This document shows, one piece after another, positions 38,209 through 46,117 of a DNA stretch of 64,000 nt. Each line of letters begins with the position of its first letter. Position 1 is the stretch's first letter. Origin of the DNA: Candidatus Opimibacter iunctus (GTDB lineage Bacteria > Bacteroidota > Bacteroidia > Chitinophagales > Saprospiraceae); NCBI GenBank assembly GCA_016716665.1, contig JADJVH010000005.1, positions 347,166 to 411,165 of the forward strand, in the 5' to 3' direction. The notes under the pieces are model-generated. The model saw only the letters and a list, made by a program, of their open reading frames with translations. It was not told the DNA's origin and ran no database searches. Both the position numbers and the translations under genes were made by a program.

Positions 38209-39741
38209 ATGGCCATTGATACACGCTTTCTCACGAAGCTGGGAATTAAGAAATTCAACAACGGTACCTCTACCGGACTCAAGTCATCAAACTCAAAAAA
38301 CTATCAGCCTTCTCCCTCCCCTGTGGACGGACACCTTATAGGGGCTGTCAGCAATACTACACCTAAGGAGTACGAGAAAGTCATACGTGCTGCCCAACTG
38401 GCGTTTGAATCCTGGAAAATGGTCCCTGCGCCAAAGCGTGGTGAAATAGTTCGCCAATATGGAGAAGCACTGCGCAGGCATAAGGAACCGCTCGGAAGAC
38501 TGGTCTCCTATGAAATGGGCAAGAGCCTCCAGGAAGGTTATGGCGAAGTACAGGAGATGATTGATATCTGCGATTTTGCAGTAGGCCTCTCCCGTCAGTT
38601 ATATGGGCTTACCATGCATTCTGAGCGCAGCCGGCACCGCATGTATGAGCAATGGCATCCACTGGGCATTGTAGGGGTGATATCCGCCTTTAATTTTCCG
38701 GTGGCGGTATGGTCGTGGAATGCGATGATCGCCCTGGTATGTGGAGATGTAGTAGTGTGGAAGCCGTCAGAGAAGACACCTTTGTGTGGTGTAGCCTGCA
38801 TGAATATTTTCCAGGAGGTACTCAAGGCCAATAATCTCCCTGAGGGAATTGTATCCCTGATCAATGGCGATTATCGTGTTGGCGAGTTAATGACCAAAGA
38901 CACACGTGTTGCTTTGATTTCCGCTACAGGAAGTACCCGCATGGGCAAGATTGTTGGAGCCGCTGTAGCAGAGAGGCTTGGCCGTTCTTTACTTGAACTC
39001 GGAGGTAACAATGCTATCATCATCACACCTGAGGCTGATCTGAAGATAGTTCTCACAGGTGCTGTCTTCGGCGCAGTAGGTACTGCAGGCCAGCGTTGTA
39101 CCACGACCAGGCGACTGATCATCCACCAATCCATATTTGATAAAGTCACCCGGGCTCTGGTCAAGGCGTATAAGCAGATTCAGATAGGCAACCCACTCGA
39201 TCCCAAAAATCACATGGGCCCATTGATTGATATACAGGCTGTGTACCACTATGAAAAGGCACTGGATGCCATCCAATCACAAGGCGGTAAAATGCTGGTG
39301 CAGGGCGGTGTGCTGAAAGGCAGAAAGTATGGCAGCGGATGCTATGTGCTTCCTTGCATTGCAGAGGTCACCAATGATATGCCCATCGTCCAATCCGAAA
39401 CATTTGCACCGATACTTTATGTGATGTCCTACCGGACACTTGATGAAGCCATCCGCATGCAAAACGATGTTCCGCAGGGATTGTCTTCAGCCATCATGAC
39501 TAACAATATGCGGGAGGCAGAACAATTCCTTTCAGCTGCTGGCTCAGACTGCGGTATTGCCAATGTCAATATCGGTACTTCCGGTGCAGAGATCGGTGGT
39601 GCTTTCGGTGGTGAGAAGGAAACAGGAGGAGGCCGCGAGAGCGGTTCTGATGCCTGGAAGGCCTACATGCGACGCCAAACCAATACGATCAACTGGGGTA
39701 AGGAACTTCCCCTGGCACAAGGCATTAAGTTCAACATATAG
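38209..39741 (+). CDS. ALDH7-type aldehyde dehydrogenase (aminoadipate-semialdehyde dehydrogenase-like)
   Basis: An NAD(P)-dependent aldehyde dehydrogenase of 510 residues. The antiquitin-type pattern is clear: EMGKSLQEGYGEVQEMIDIC, GVISAFNFPVAVWSWN, FTGSTRMG-like SATGSTRMGK, the catalytic Glu in LELGGNNAIII and the catalytic Cys in GTAGQRCTTTRRL, ending GGGRESGSDAWKAYMRRQTN. ALDH7 enzymes oxidise alpha-aminoadipate semialdehyde in lysine breakdown, which is the likely role here, although no other lysine-degradation genes are nearby. It is monocistronic, followed by a 7-bp repeat and a 42-bp palindrome. Confidence 0.93.
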   Translation: MAIDTRFLTKLGIKKFNNGTSTGLKSSNSKNYQPSPSPVDGHLIGAVSNTTPKEYEKVIRAAQLAFESWKMVPAPKRGEIVRQYGEALRRHKEPLGRLVSYEMGKSLQEGYGEVQEMIDICDFAVGLSRQLYGLTMHSERSRHRMYEQWHPLGIVGVISAFNFPVAVWSWNAMIALVCGDVVVWKPSEKTPLCGVACMNIFQEVLKANNLPEGIVSLINGDYRVGELMTKDTRVALISATGSTRMGKIVGAAVAERLGRSLLELGGNNAIIITPEADLKIVLTGAVFGAVGTAGQRCTTTRRLIIHQSIFDKVTRALVKAYKQIQIGNPLDPKNHMGPLIDIQAVYHYEKALDAIQSQGGKMLVQGGVLKGRKYGSGCYVLPCIAEVTNDMPIVQSETFAPILYVMSYRTLDEAIRMQNDVPQGLSSAIMTNNMREAEQFLSAAGSDCGIANVNIGTSGAEIGGAFGGEKETGGGRESGSDAWKAYMRRQTNTINWGKELPLAQGIKFNI

Positions 39742-39768
39742 GCAGGGAGCAGGGAGCAAGGGGCAATG
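39742..39768. repeat. GCAGGGA 7-bp array directly after the ALDH stop
   Basis: Three to four 7-mers GCAGGGA / GCAAGGG begin at the base after the stop codon, purine-rich in the sense strand. Confidence 0.85.
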
Positions 39769-39777
39769 AGGCGAATG

Positions 39778-39819
39778 TACAAACGAAGAGACGCGATCGA
39801 TCGCGTCTCTTCGTTTGTA
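39778..39819. repeat. Perfect 42-bp palindrome
   Basis: Two 21-base arms with no spacer, centred on the GATC at 39797-39800. It lies between the converging ALDH and DUF2147 genes. There is no T run, so it is not a normal intrinsic terminator. The core GACGCGATCGATCGCGTC resembles GCGATCGC-type palindromes. It could be a small mobile palindromic element or a transcription roadblock. Confidence 0.93.
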
Positions 39820-39828
39820 TATCATGTA

Positions 39829-39868
39829 CACTCTCCACTTTTCATTTTTCACTTTTCGTTTTTCATTT
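39829..39868. repeat. CACTTTT-type 7-bp array into the DUF2147 gene end
   Basis: Six 7-mers of the type CACTTTT / CATTTTT; the stop codon of the gene ending at 39863 lies in the last unit. Confidence 0.88.
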
Positions 39869-40288
39869 AACTCGGTTCCAGTACATCGCCTTTCCAAGTA
39901 ATGGAAGCCCTATATAGCCTGTCACCTTGAGTTTATCCGCCGACTCCAGTTCGATATCACATGAGTACCATTTCCCGTTTGATGGATCGAGGATTTTACC
40001 TCCGGTAGCTGCGTCCCCATTTTTGTTGAGATCGGTGATGATGACCATACCGGTAAGAGATTTGTTTTTCAGATCCCCTTCGCATCCGGTACAATGGGTG
40101 ACGGTGGCTGCCGGAAGCAACCGCTCTATCCGACCGTATAGCTTCCCGTTTTTTTCATAGATGAGCACTACAGATCTTTCGGTCTCATCGATATGATCTG
40201 TCGACTTCCATAGCCCTGTCACCTGGGCATCTGAAACCGTCAGAAAAACAAAGGAGATAAACAGGATTAGTAATAGATTTTTCATCAA
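39863..40288 (-). CDS. DUF2147 secreted protein, paralogue 4 of 4
   Basis: A 141-residue protein with a signal peptide (MMKNLLLILFISFVFLTVSD) and one DUF2147 domain: QVTGLWKSTDHIDETERSVV at the mature N-terminus, GKLYGRIERLL, the Cys pair in THCTGCEGDL, then LTGMVIITDL and a C-terminal GYIGLPLLGKAMYWNRVK. DUF2147 proteins are small periplasmic or outer-membrane-associated beta proteins of unknown function. It is the last of four tandem copies transcribed leftward. Its stop is inside a 7-bp repeat array. Confidence 0.9.
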   Translation of the reverse strand: MMKNLLLILFISFVFLTVSDAQVTGLWKSTDHIDETERSVVLIYEKNGKLYGRIERLLPAATVTHCTGCEGDLKNKSLTGMVIITDLNKNGDAATGGKILDPSNGKWYSCDIELESADKLKVTGYIGLPLLGKAMYWNRVK

Positions 40289-40386
40289 TCCCTCAACGTT
40301 TAGTAATGAGGGGTAGATGAAAGAACAGATTTTAGGGGAGGTTGTTCCAGATCAAGGAAATTGTACTCCGCGCTTTTCACTTATTT

Positions 40387-40457
40387 CCAGTTGCTGAACG
40401 TAGCCGAAGCATCACTCTCTGCTTTCTCCAGTTGCTGAGCGTAGTCGAAGCATCACT
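40387..40457. repeat. Two copies of a 30-bp dispersed repeat between DUF2147 genes
   Basis: Copies at 40387-40416 and 40428-40457 share CCAGTTGCTGA-CG-TAG and CGAAGCATCACT with two differences. Related copies are at 41551 and 41600. The element ends 2 bases before the stop of the gene at 40460. Confidence 0.9.
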
Positions 40458-40459
40458 TT

Positions 40460-40921
40460 TCATTTAAGCCGGTTCCAGTACATCGTCTTGCCAAACGTAG
40501 GCCAGCCCAGATATCCCCTCATTTTAAGCTTGTCAGGCTCTACCAGTTCAATATAGCAGGAGTAAGTTTTTCCGTTTGCCGGATTGAGCACCTTACCGTC
40601 GGTGCCGCCGTTTTCATTCTTGATAAGATCTGACACGATGATCATGCCGACAAGAGGTTTGTCTTTCTGGTCACCTGCACAATGCTCGCAATGTGTCCGT
40701 TTAGAAGTCGGCAGGATTTTGACTACCCGGCCATAGTATTTGTTGTTTTTTTCAAATATCTCTACAATAGATTTTTCAACATTATCCTTTTCATCGGTAA
40801 TCTTCCACATCCCGGTGACCTGGGCATCCATCTCTATCCATAGTATTATACTGACAAGGGAAGCGAATAATGTTCTTTTCATAGATGTAGTACGTTTCCA
40901 TTTTGGAATTAAAGGCCGCAA
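40460..40921 (-). CDS. DUF2147 secreted protein, paralogue 3 of 4
   Basis: A 153-residue copy of the tandem family. The likely start is the ATG inside the open frame giving MKRTLFASLVSIILWIEMDA as the signal peptide (start 40882), which makes about 140 residues. The domain has QVTGMWKITDEKDNVEKSIV, KYYGRVVKILP, the Cys pair in THCEHCAGDQ, VGMIIVSDLIKNENGGTDG and GYLGWPTFGKTMYWNRLK. Function unknown. It is flanked by dispersed 30-bp repeats downstream and by about 105 bases with a 7-bp array upstream. Confidence 0.9.
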   Translation of the reverse strand: MRPLIPKWKRTTSMKRTLFASLVSIILWIEMDAQVTGMWKITDEKDNVEKSIVEIFEKNNKYYGRVVKILPTSKRTHCEHCAGDQKDKPLVGMIIVSDLIKNENGGTDGKVLNPANGKTYSCYIELVEPDKLKMRGYLGWPTFGKTMYWNRLK

Positions 40922-40991
40922 ATATCTGAATCGGCATCCACATTCCCGTCACAAATATTGACTAGTAAAAATCACTGCGCACTCGGTACTG

Positions 40992-41029
40992 CTCTATTCC
41001 CTATTCCCTATGCTCTATGCCCTATGCTA
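40992..41029. repeat. CCCTATG-type 7-bp array into the third DUF2147 gene end
   Basis: Five 7-mers CCCTATT / CTCTATG; the stop codon of the gene ending at 41027 is part of the array. Confidence 0.88.
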
Positions 41030-41464
41030 CTTGTCCCTGTTCCAGTAAGAAGTCTTCCCTACACTTGGTACACCAAGATATCCTCTGAGCTTTAGTTTAT
41101 CAGGGCCCACAAGCTCAATAGAGCATGAGTAGATATTGCCGCTACCGGGATCAAGGACCTTTCCGTTTTTACCTCCCTTGGGGGTTTTTTCGAGATCAAA
41201 CATGATGATCATGCCTGTCAGGGGTTTGCCTTTCAGATCCCCGTAGCACTTATCACAGTGAGTTCGCTTAGATGCCTCAAGCAACCTGACAATCCGGCCG
41301 TAATACATGTTGTTTTGCTCAAAGATCTGGACGATCGATTTTTCAACTCCATCTTTATCATCCACTACCCGCCAAAGACCTACGACCTGGGCATACCCAC
41401 TGGTGCTTAGGAAAAAGCCGATCTGGAATATCAGGATTATACTTTTCATTGAATCTCTAAACAA
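41027..41464 (-). CDS. DUF2147 secreted protein, paralogue 2 of 4
   Basis: A 145-residue copy. The start is at 41464 or at the next Met (MKSIILIFQIGFFLSTSGYA, 41449), which gives a better signal peptide. Conserved: QVVGLWRVVDDKDGVEKSIV, MYYGRIVRLLE, the Cys pair in THCDKCYGDL, LTGMIIMFDL and GYLGVPSVGKTSYWNRDK. Function unknown. The stop codon belongs to a 7-bp repeat array. Confidence 0.9.
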   Translation of the reverse strand: MFRDSMKSIILIFQIGFFLSTSGYAQVVGLWRVVDDKDGVEKSIVQIFEQNNMYYGRIVRLLEASKRTHCDKCYGDLKGKPLTGMIIMFDLEKTPKGGKNGKVLDPGSGNIYSCSIELVGPDKLKLRGYLGVPSVGKTSYWNRDK

Positions 41465-41530
41465 AGATACCTTCCGGTTTTACTTCATTTTGAGATAACA
41501 CCCTAAATGCCAGAATAATTTTATGAGTAC

Positions 41531-41633
41531 ACACTTTTCACTTTTCACTTGTTACCGGTTGCTGAGCGTAGCCGAAGCATCACTTTTCACTCTTCACTTG
41601 TTACCGGTTGCTGAGCGTAGCCGAAGCATCACT
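41531..41633. repeat. Two 34-bp dispersed repeats joined by CACTTTT 7-mers
   Basis: Copies at 41551-41584 and 41600-41633 are identical (GTTACCGGTTGCTGAGCGTA then GCCGAAGCATCACT) and 49 bases apart, separated by 7-mers of the CACTTTT type. The second copy contains the stop codon of the gene ending at 41629. Confidence 0.92.
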
Positions 41634-42093
41634 TAAGTCGTGTCCAGTATAGTGTCTTTCCAAAAGCGGGCATTCCGATATATCCACGCAGCTTAAGCCT
41701 GTCTTGAGATTCGAGCTCAATATAACAGGAGTATACTTTGCCGGAGCCAGGATTGAGGACTGTACCATCAATCCCCCCATTGGATGTCTTGGTCAGGTCA
41801 TCCAATATGCGCATACCGGTCAGTGGTTTATCCTTGAGATCCCCTACACAGGACTCACAATGCGTATGCCGTGAGGAGTCAAGGACCTGGGATACCCTGC
41901 CGTAGTATTTGCTGTTATATTCATAGATTTCAACAATAGACTTTACAACCCCGTCATGCTCGTCAGGTACCTTCCAGAGGCCTGTAACCTGGGCAGAAAG
42001 CCCTATGGAAGAACTTAAAATAACCAATAAGGAGCGAAGGGTGGTGTATAGCATAAGCGGAGGTGATTTCAACATAATGTTAAACAATAACAC
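41629..42093 (-). CDS. DUF2147 secreted protein, paralogue 1 of 4
   Basis: A 154-residue copy, first in transcription order. The N-terminal region has a signal-like hydrophobic stretch ending SSSIGLSAQ; a start at MLKSPPLMLYTTLRSL or MLYTTLRSLLVILSS may be the real one. Conserved: QVTGLWKVPDEHDGVVKSIV, KYYGRVSQVLD, the Cys pair in THCESCVGDL, LTGMRILDDL and GYIGMPAFGKTLYWTRLK. Function unknown. It diverges from ssb. Confidence 0.88.
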   Translation of the reverse strand: MLLFNIMLKSPPLMLYTTLRSLLVILSSSIGLSAQVTGLWKVPDEHDGVVKSIVEIYEYNSKYYGRVSQVLDSSRHTHCESCVGDLKDKPLTGMRILDDLTKTSNGGIDGTVLNPGSGKVYSCYIELESQDRLKLRGYIGMPAFGKTLYWTRLK

Positions 42094-42176
42094 TATAAAC
42101 TAGGATTTAATTGCCGGTCCACCAATTTGGACTTTGATTTCCAGGGTCCCCACCAGCCATTCCATGTCAATCTATT

Positions 42177-42222
42177 TATTGCCCTATACCTACTGCCCAC
42201 TGCCACCTGCTCCCTATTTTCC
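42177..42222. repeat. CTACTGC-type 7-bp tract before ssb
   Basis: Five to six degenerate 7-mers (CTACTGC, CCACTGC, CACCTGC), pyrimidine-rich in the ssb sense strand, about 45 bases before the start. TATCTTTA at 42224-42231, a 7/8 match to the -7 consensus, follows. Confidence 0.65.
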
Positions 42223-42264
42223 TTATCTTTACCATCCAGTTTGAAAAAACCAATCCTCAGTAAA

Positions 42265-42705
42265 ATGGTCAATAAAGTCATCCTCATCGGCAACCTGGGC
42301 AGGGACCCGGAAGTCCGTTACCTCGAAGGAAATGTGGCTGTAGCCAGATTTTCAGTGGCTACCAACGAAAATTACCGGGACAAGAAAGGCGAATGGCAGA
42401 CCGCTACGGAATGGCATGATGTAGTGGCATGGCGCGCATTGGCTGAGCGGGCAGAAAAGCAACTTAAAAAAGGAAGCCAGGTTTTTGTGGAAGGCAAACT
42501 GACACATCGCAAGTACCAGGATAAGGACGGCAATGACAGGTATGTCACTGAAGTAGTCGCCAACAGTTTTAGAGTCCTTGACCGCAGGGATTCAAGGCCA
42601 GGAGGACAAGACGAGGATTTTCATCCTGAAGATCCGGCCAATGACACCTCAACGCCCACCGGATCAAGCGGTGAGCAACAGGCTGATGATGACCTCCCGT
42701 TCTGA
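42265..42705 (+). CDS. ssb: Single-stranded DNA-binding protein
   Basis: An SSB of 146 residues from ATG 42265 (MVNKVILIGNLGRDPEVRYL); the longer open frame upstream translates a repeat tract. The OB fold has ATEWHDVVAWRALAERAEKQ, QVFVEGKLTHRKYQDKDGND, then an acidic, disordered tail with the conserved C-terminal tip DDDLPF that recruits partner proteins. It begins the ssb-gldE-gldD group known from gliding Bacteroidota. Confidence 0.96.
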   Translation: MVNKVILIGNLGRDPEVRYLEGNVAVARFSVATNENYRDKKGEWQTATEWHDVVAWRALAERAEKQLKKGSQVFVEGKLTHRKYQDKDGNDRYVTEVVANSFRVLDRRDSRPGGQDEDFHPEDPANDTSTPTGSSGEQQADDDLPF

Positions 42706-42737
42706 TCAGCTGATCTCTTTGACTTAATCGCCCTGCT

Positions 42738-44123
42738 TTGGATACGGAACCCTATTCACTCTTATTGATATCACTCGTCCATTGGGGCCTGGCGGGTGGA
42801 ATTGTGCTCCTTCTTTTTCTCTTGGTTTGTTCTGCCTTGATCAATGGTTCAGAAGTCGCTTTCTTCTCCCTGGACAGTAATCAGCTCAGGCATATCGAAG
42901 AAGAAGATGACCGATCAGGGATGCGCATCTTAAAGTTACGCGAAAAACCCAGGCGACTACTCGCAACAATCCTGATCACCAGCAACCTGGTCAATATTGC
43001 CATTGTTATCCTTTCCTACTATCTCTTCAGGCTTATGCTGCCGGAGGGAACATTTTATTACTGGGGCGAAACAGTCTATTCATGGCCGGCGATGGCATGG
43101 CTCAGCCCGGATCAGTGGGCTTCTTTTTTGGGTTTTATGATTACAGTGGTAGGGATATCATTCCTGCTTGTCTTGTTTGGAGAGGTAGTTCCGAAAATCT
43201 ATGCCAACCTCAACAATATTGCATTCGCCAGGCTCATGAGCGGCCCGGTCAATATCCTGATGACCATCTTCGCCCCGCTCAACAAGATCATGGTCAGATG
43301 GGGCAATACCCTGGAAAAGAAATTAGGTACCGAAAGTGCACTCGGGGCAAATAAGGAAGATATCGACAGAGCTATTGACCTCGCTGTGGCAAGGGATAAA
43401 GACTCCGAGATTGAAGCAGAAATGCTCAAGTCCATTGTCAGTTTTAATGATGTAGCTGTCAAGCAAATCATGCGCTCGAGAATGGACATCATCGCGCTGG
43501 ATACTGCCATGACCATGGAGGAAATGCTGGACATCGTGAAGGAAGCAGGATACAGCAGGCTGCCTGTATACGAAGAACAATTGGACAATATCAAAGGGAT
43601 GTTGTACGCCAAGGACCTGATCGGTTATATCGAATCATCAGGCTCATCTCATCACTGGCCTGATCTGGTCCGAAAGGAAGTCCTGTACGTCCCCGAAGCC
43701 CGGAAGATCAATGACCTGCTGAAAGATTTTCAACGCGAGCACTTACATATGGCAATCGTCGTGGATGAATACGGCGGTACGTCCGGTCTGGTGACTATGG
43801 AAGATGTTATAGAAGAGGTCATAGGGGATATCAAGGACGAATTTGATGAAGACCAGGAGTTTGAATACCGCAAGCTCAGCCAGACTGAATTTATCTTTGA
43901 AGGCAAGACGATGCTGATTGATGTGTGCCGGCTGATGAATGTGGATAAAACCAGCTTTGATGAGGTTGACGGCGATGCCGACTCCCTTGCGGGACTTGTC
44001 CTTGACCTCAACGGTAAAATGCCTGTCGTCGGCCAGAAAATAGTATTGCCACCATTTTCGTTTACGGTGCTGTCCGTATCTCCCAAGCGTATTGAGCGTA
44101 TTAAAGTCCAGATAGACAAATGA
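42738..44123 (+). CDS. gldE: Gliding motility-associated protein GldE (CNNM/CBS membrane protein)
   Basis: A 461-residue membrane protein of the HlyC/CorC (CNNM) superfamily. It has an N-terminal DUF21 domain with four membrane segments (ALINGSEVAFFSLDSNQLRH and LVLFGEVVPKIYA), two CBS domains (IMRSRMDIIALDT near residue 245, and AIVVDEYGGTSGLVTMEDVI near 340) and a CorC_HlyC C-terminal domain. The start is a TTG at 42738; no in-frame ATG precedes the first helix. Order ssb-gldE-gldD and the ATGA overlap with gldD support the name. GldE is linked to T9SS function in gliding Bacteroidota; its biochemical role is unknown. Confidence 0.93.
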   Translation: MDTEPYSLLLISLVHWGLAGGIVLLLFLLVCSALINGSEVAFFSLDSNQLRHIEEEDDRSGMRILKLREKPRRLLATILITSNLVNIAIVILSYYLFRLMLPEGTFYYWGETVYSWPAMAWLSPDQWASFLGFMITVVGISFLLVLFGEVVPKIYANLNNIAFARLMSGPVNILMTIFAPLNKIMVRWGNTLEKKLGTESALGANKEDIDRAIDLAVARDKDSEIEAEMLKSIVSFNDVAVKQIMRSRMDIIALDTAMTMEEMLDIVKEAGYSRLPVYEEQLDNIKGMLYAKDLIGYIESSGSSHHWPDLVRKEVLYVPEARKINDLLKDFQREHLHMAIVVDEYGGTSGLVTMEDVIEEVIGDIKDEFDEDQEFEYRKLSQTEFIFEGKTMLIDVCRLMNVDKTSFDEVDGDADSLAGLVLDLNGKMPVVGQKIVLPPFSFTVLSVSPKRIERIKVQIDK

Positions 44124-44683
44124 ACAGAATATTTCTATTCGCCACAGGCATCATCATGCTGGCCTCATGCGGGGAAACTACACACGCTCCCAAGCCAAGA
44201 GCTTATCCCCGGATAGATTATCCTGAAAAAAAATACCAGGACTACAATGTCGATGGATGTCCGTTTACCTTCAGCTTTCCGGCTTATGCTGAAATCAAGA
44301 ACAAGGACAAACCCTGTTGGTTTGACATCTATATGCCTGCCTTCGAAGCGAGGATACACTGCAGTTATCTGCCGGTACACAACAGGGCCGAACATGATGA
44401 TTTTGTAAAGGATGCATTTACGATTGCCAACAAGATCAATGCCCGGGCCAATTATATGGAACAGGCCCCGATACACAATACGCATGGAGTAGGTGGCTTG
44501 TCACTGAACTGGACCGGACCGGCAGCTTCACCAATGCATTTCTTTGTCACCGACACAACACAACACTTCTTCACCGCAGCATTATACTTTGATTCAAAGG
44601 TGCAGCCAGACAGCCTTGCACCGATCGTTGCTTTTATCCAGAAAGATATTGACCAAATGATCTCTTCCTTCACCTGGAAATAA
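44120..44683 (+). CDS. gldD: Gliding motility lipoprotein GldD
   Basis: A 187-residue lipoprotein, signal MNRIFLFATGIIMLASC with Cys17. The GldD pattern PKPRAYPRIDYPEKKYQDYN and CPFTFSFPAYAEI near the N-terminus is clear, and PCWFDIYMPAFEARIHCSYL follows. It overlaps gldE by ATGA. GldD is required for gliding and T9SS function in Flavobacterium; the exact role is unknown. Confidence 0.95.
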   Translation: MNRIFLFATGIIMLASCGETTHAPKPRAYPRIDYPEKKYQDYNVDGCPFTFSFPAYAEIKNKDKPCWFDIYMPAFEARIHCSYLPVHNRAEHDDFVKDAFTIANKINARANYMEQAPIHNTHGVGGLSLNWTGPAASPMHFFVTDTTQHFFTAALYFDSKVQPDSLAPIVAFIQKDIDQMISSFTWK

Positions 44684-44706
44684 ATTAATGGAATTAAATT
44701 AAGACA

Positions 44707-44734
44707 TCAAGTCCCCTTTAGGGGATTTAGGGGT
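44707..44734. repeat. Intact copy of a 28-bp dispersed repeat
   Basis: This sequence contains the small hairpin CCCCTTTAGGGG and a trailing TTAGGGGT. A reverse-complement copy, interrupted by 25 bases, is at 10764-10814. Confidence 0.75.
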
Positions 44735-44736
44735 AA

Positions 44737-44771
44737 AAAAAAGAACGCCTGTCTTTCTTTTAAGACAGGCG
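44737..44771 (-). terminator. Intrinsic terminator of htrA
   Basis: CGCCTGTCTT (44746-44755) pairs with AAGACAGGCG (44762-44771). Read leftward the stem is followed by TTCTTTTTTTT, a good rho-independent terminator for htrA. The plus strand lacks the T run. Confidence 0.9.
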
Positions 44772-44815
44772 CATCAAAACAAAACGAAAAACCAACTATA
44801 TCTTGAAGGGGAGTA

Positions 44816-45952
44816 TTATGTTCCTTTCTTTAAACGCACAGGAATATCAACATATTTGCCATTCCTGAATACTTTCAAATCAACAGAATCACCCACCTTA
44901 GCTAAATCTATTTTTTGCTTCAGGTCATCAAAGGTCTTCAGCGGCTTGCCATCGATTTCCACGAGGACATCATTTGGAAGCACACCTGCATACTGAGCCG
45001 CACTGTTTTCAACCACGGCATCTACTAAAAGACCCTCACTGATCGCGATTTTTTGCTCTTTAGCAAACTCTTCATTTAGTACAAACACTTCAACCCCCAA
45101 AGAGGTTCTCTCAATGTCCTCCCCATTTTTCATAATGTCGTTTGCTATACTAATGGCCAGATTTACCGGTATAGCAAAGGAGTATCCGGAATAACTTCCT
45201 GTCTGTGAGGCAATTGCAGTATTAATTCCCAGCAATTTTCCGGTCGCATCCACCAATGCGCCCCCGCTGTTGCCCGGATTTATGGCAGCATCTGTCTGAA
45301 TAAATTGTTCAATTGTCTTGGAACCCTGGATGATATTGAGGTCTCTTCCTTTGGCACTGATGATCCCCGCGGTAACAGTTGAGGTGAGGTACTCAAAGGG
45401 ATTTCCTACGGCCAGTACCCATTCACCGACCCTGGCTTTGTCTGAGTCAGCATATTCGAGTGTGGGCAGATTGTTGGCATCCACCTTGATGACCGCCAGG
45501 TCTGTACTTGGGTCCCTGCCGACGATAGTGGCTTTGTATTCTTTTCCGTCGATCATCTTGACGGATACTTCATCTGCAAAATCAACCACGTGATTGTTGG
45601 TGAGGATATATCCGTCTTTTGAAATGATCACTCCCGAGCCGGCCCCTTTACGGATCATTGGTCCTCCAAATCCATCCATGCCAAAGCGTTCGAAGAAATC
45701 CTGGAAAGGATCCTGTGTGCGTCTTCGCTGTTGCGCGGCCTGAGCGCTTTCTGCGGCTTCAATGAGCACTACAGCTTTTTGGGCAACTTCGGCTGCGTCC
45801 GCAAAGTCAGGTCCTGTATTGACAGGTGAGGATACTGAAACGGGATGCACATCCTTATTGTCAAATCCGGTCTGATGGGTGAGGTGGAGTGCACCAAAGC
45901 AAATCATTCCACCTGTAAGTCCTGCAAGGGTAAGGGAAAGAAACGATTTCAT
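44816..45952 (-). CDS. htrA: HtrA/DegP-like periplasmic serine protease with one PDZ
   Basis: A trypsin-like protease-chaperone for envelope quality control. It has 378 residues: an N-terminal anchor or signal, then the catalytic triad His121 (LTNNHVVD), Asp151 (PSTDLAVIK) and Ser229 (INPGNSGGAL), and a single PDZ domain (SLGVEVFVLNEEFAKEQKIA to the end, residues 285-375). DegP has two PDZ domains, so this is nearer DegS or short HtrA forms. Transcribed leftward downstream of the sigma and anti-sigma genes with a 165-base gap, it may be part of that stress response; a terminator follows it. Confidence 0.94.
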   Translation of the reverse strand: MKSFLSLTLAGLTGGMICFGALHLTHQTGFDNKDVHPVSVSSPVNTGPDFADAAEVAQKAVVLIEAAESAQAAQQRRRTQDPFQDFFERFGMDGFGGPMIRKGAGSGVIISKDGYILTNNHVVDFADEVSVKMIDGKEYKATIVGRDPSTDLAVIKVDANNLPTLEYADSDKARVGEWVLAVGNPFEYLTSTVTAGIISAKGRDLNIIQGSKTIEQFIQTDAAINPGNSGGALVDATGKLLGINTAIASQTGSYSGYSFAIPVNLAISIANDIMKNGEDIERTSLGVEVFVLNEEFAKEQKIAISEGLLVDAVVENSAAQYAGVLPNDVLVEIDGKPLKTFDDLKQKIDLAKVGDSVDLKVFRNGKYVDIPVRLKKGT

Positions 45953-46117
45953 AATTCCACTGAATTTTTAAAGTGTGATTTGAAAAGTGAATTGCATTTG
46001 TTCATTGAATTGGTACATCAATAAACGGCATGGCCACCAGGTTGTTATAAAACTGAATTTTATTTAACAATAGCTTAACAAGGGAAAATCCGGGAGGCCG
46101 GCCTTCTCCAAAACCTA

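Noticed and set aside
39778..39819. The 42-bp palindrome as an ordinary intrinsic terminator
   Set aside because: No T run follows the stem on either strand, and the arms have no loop.
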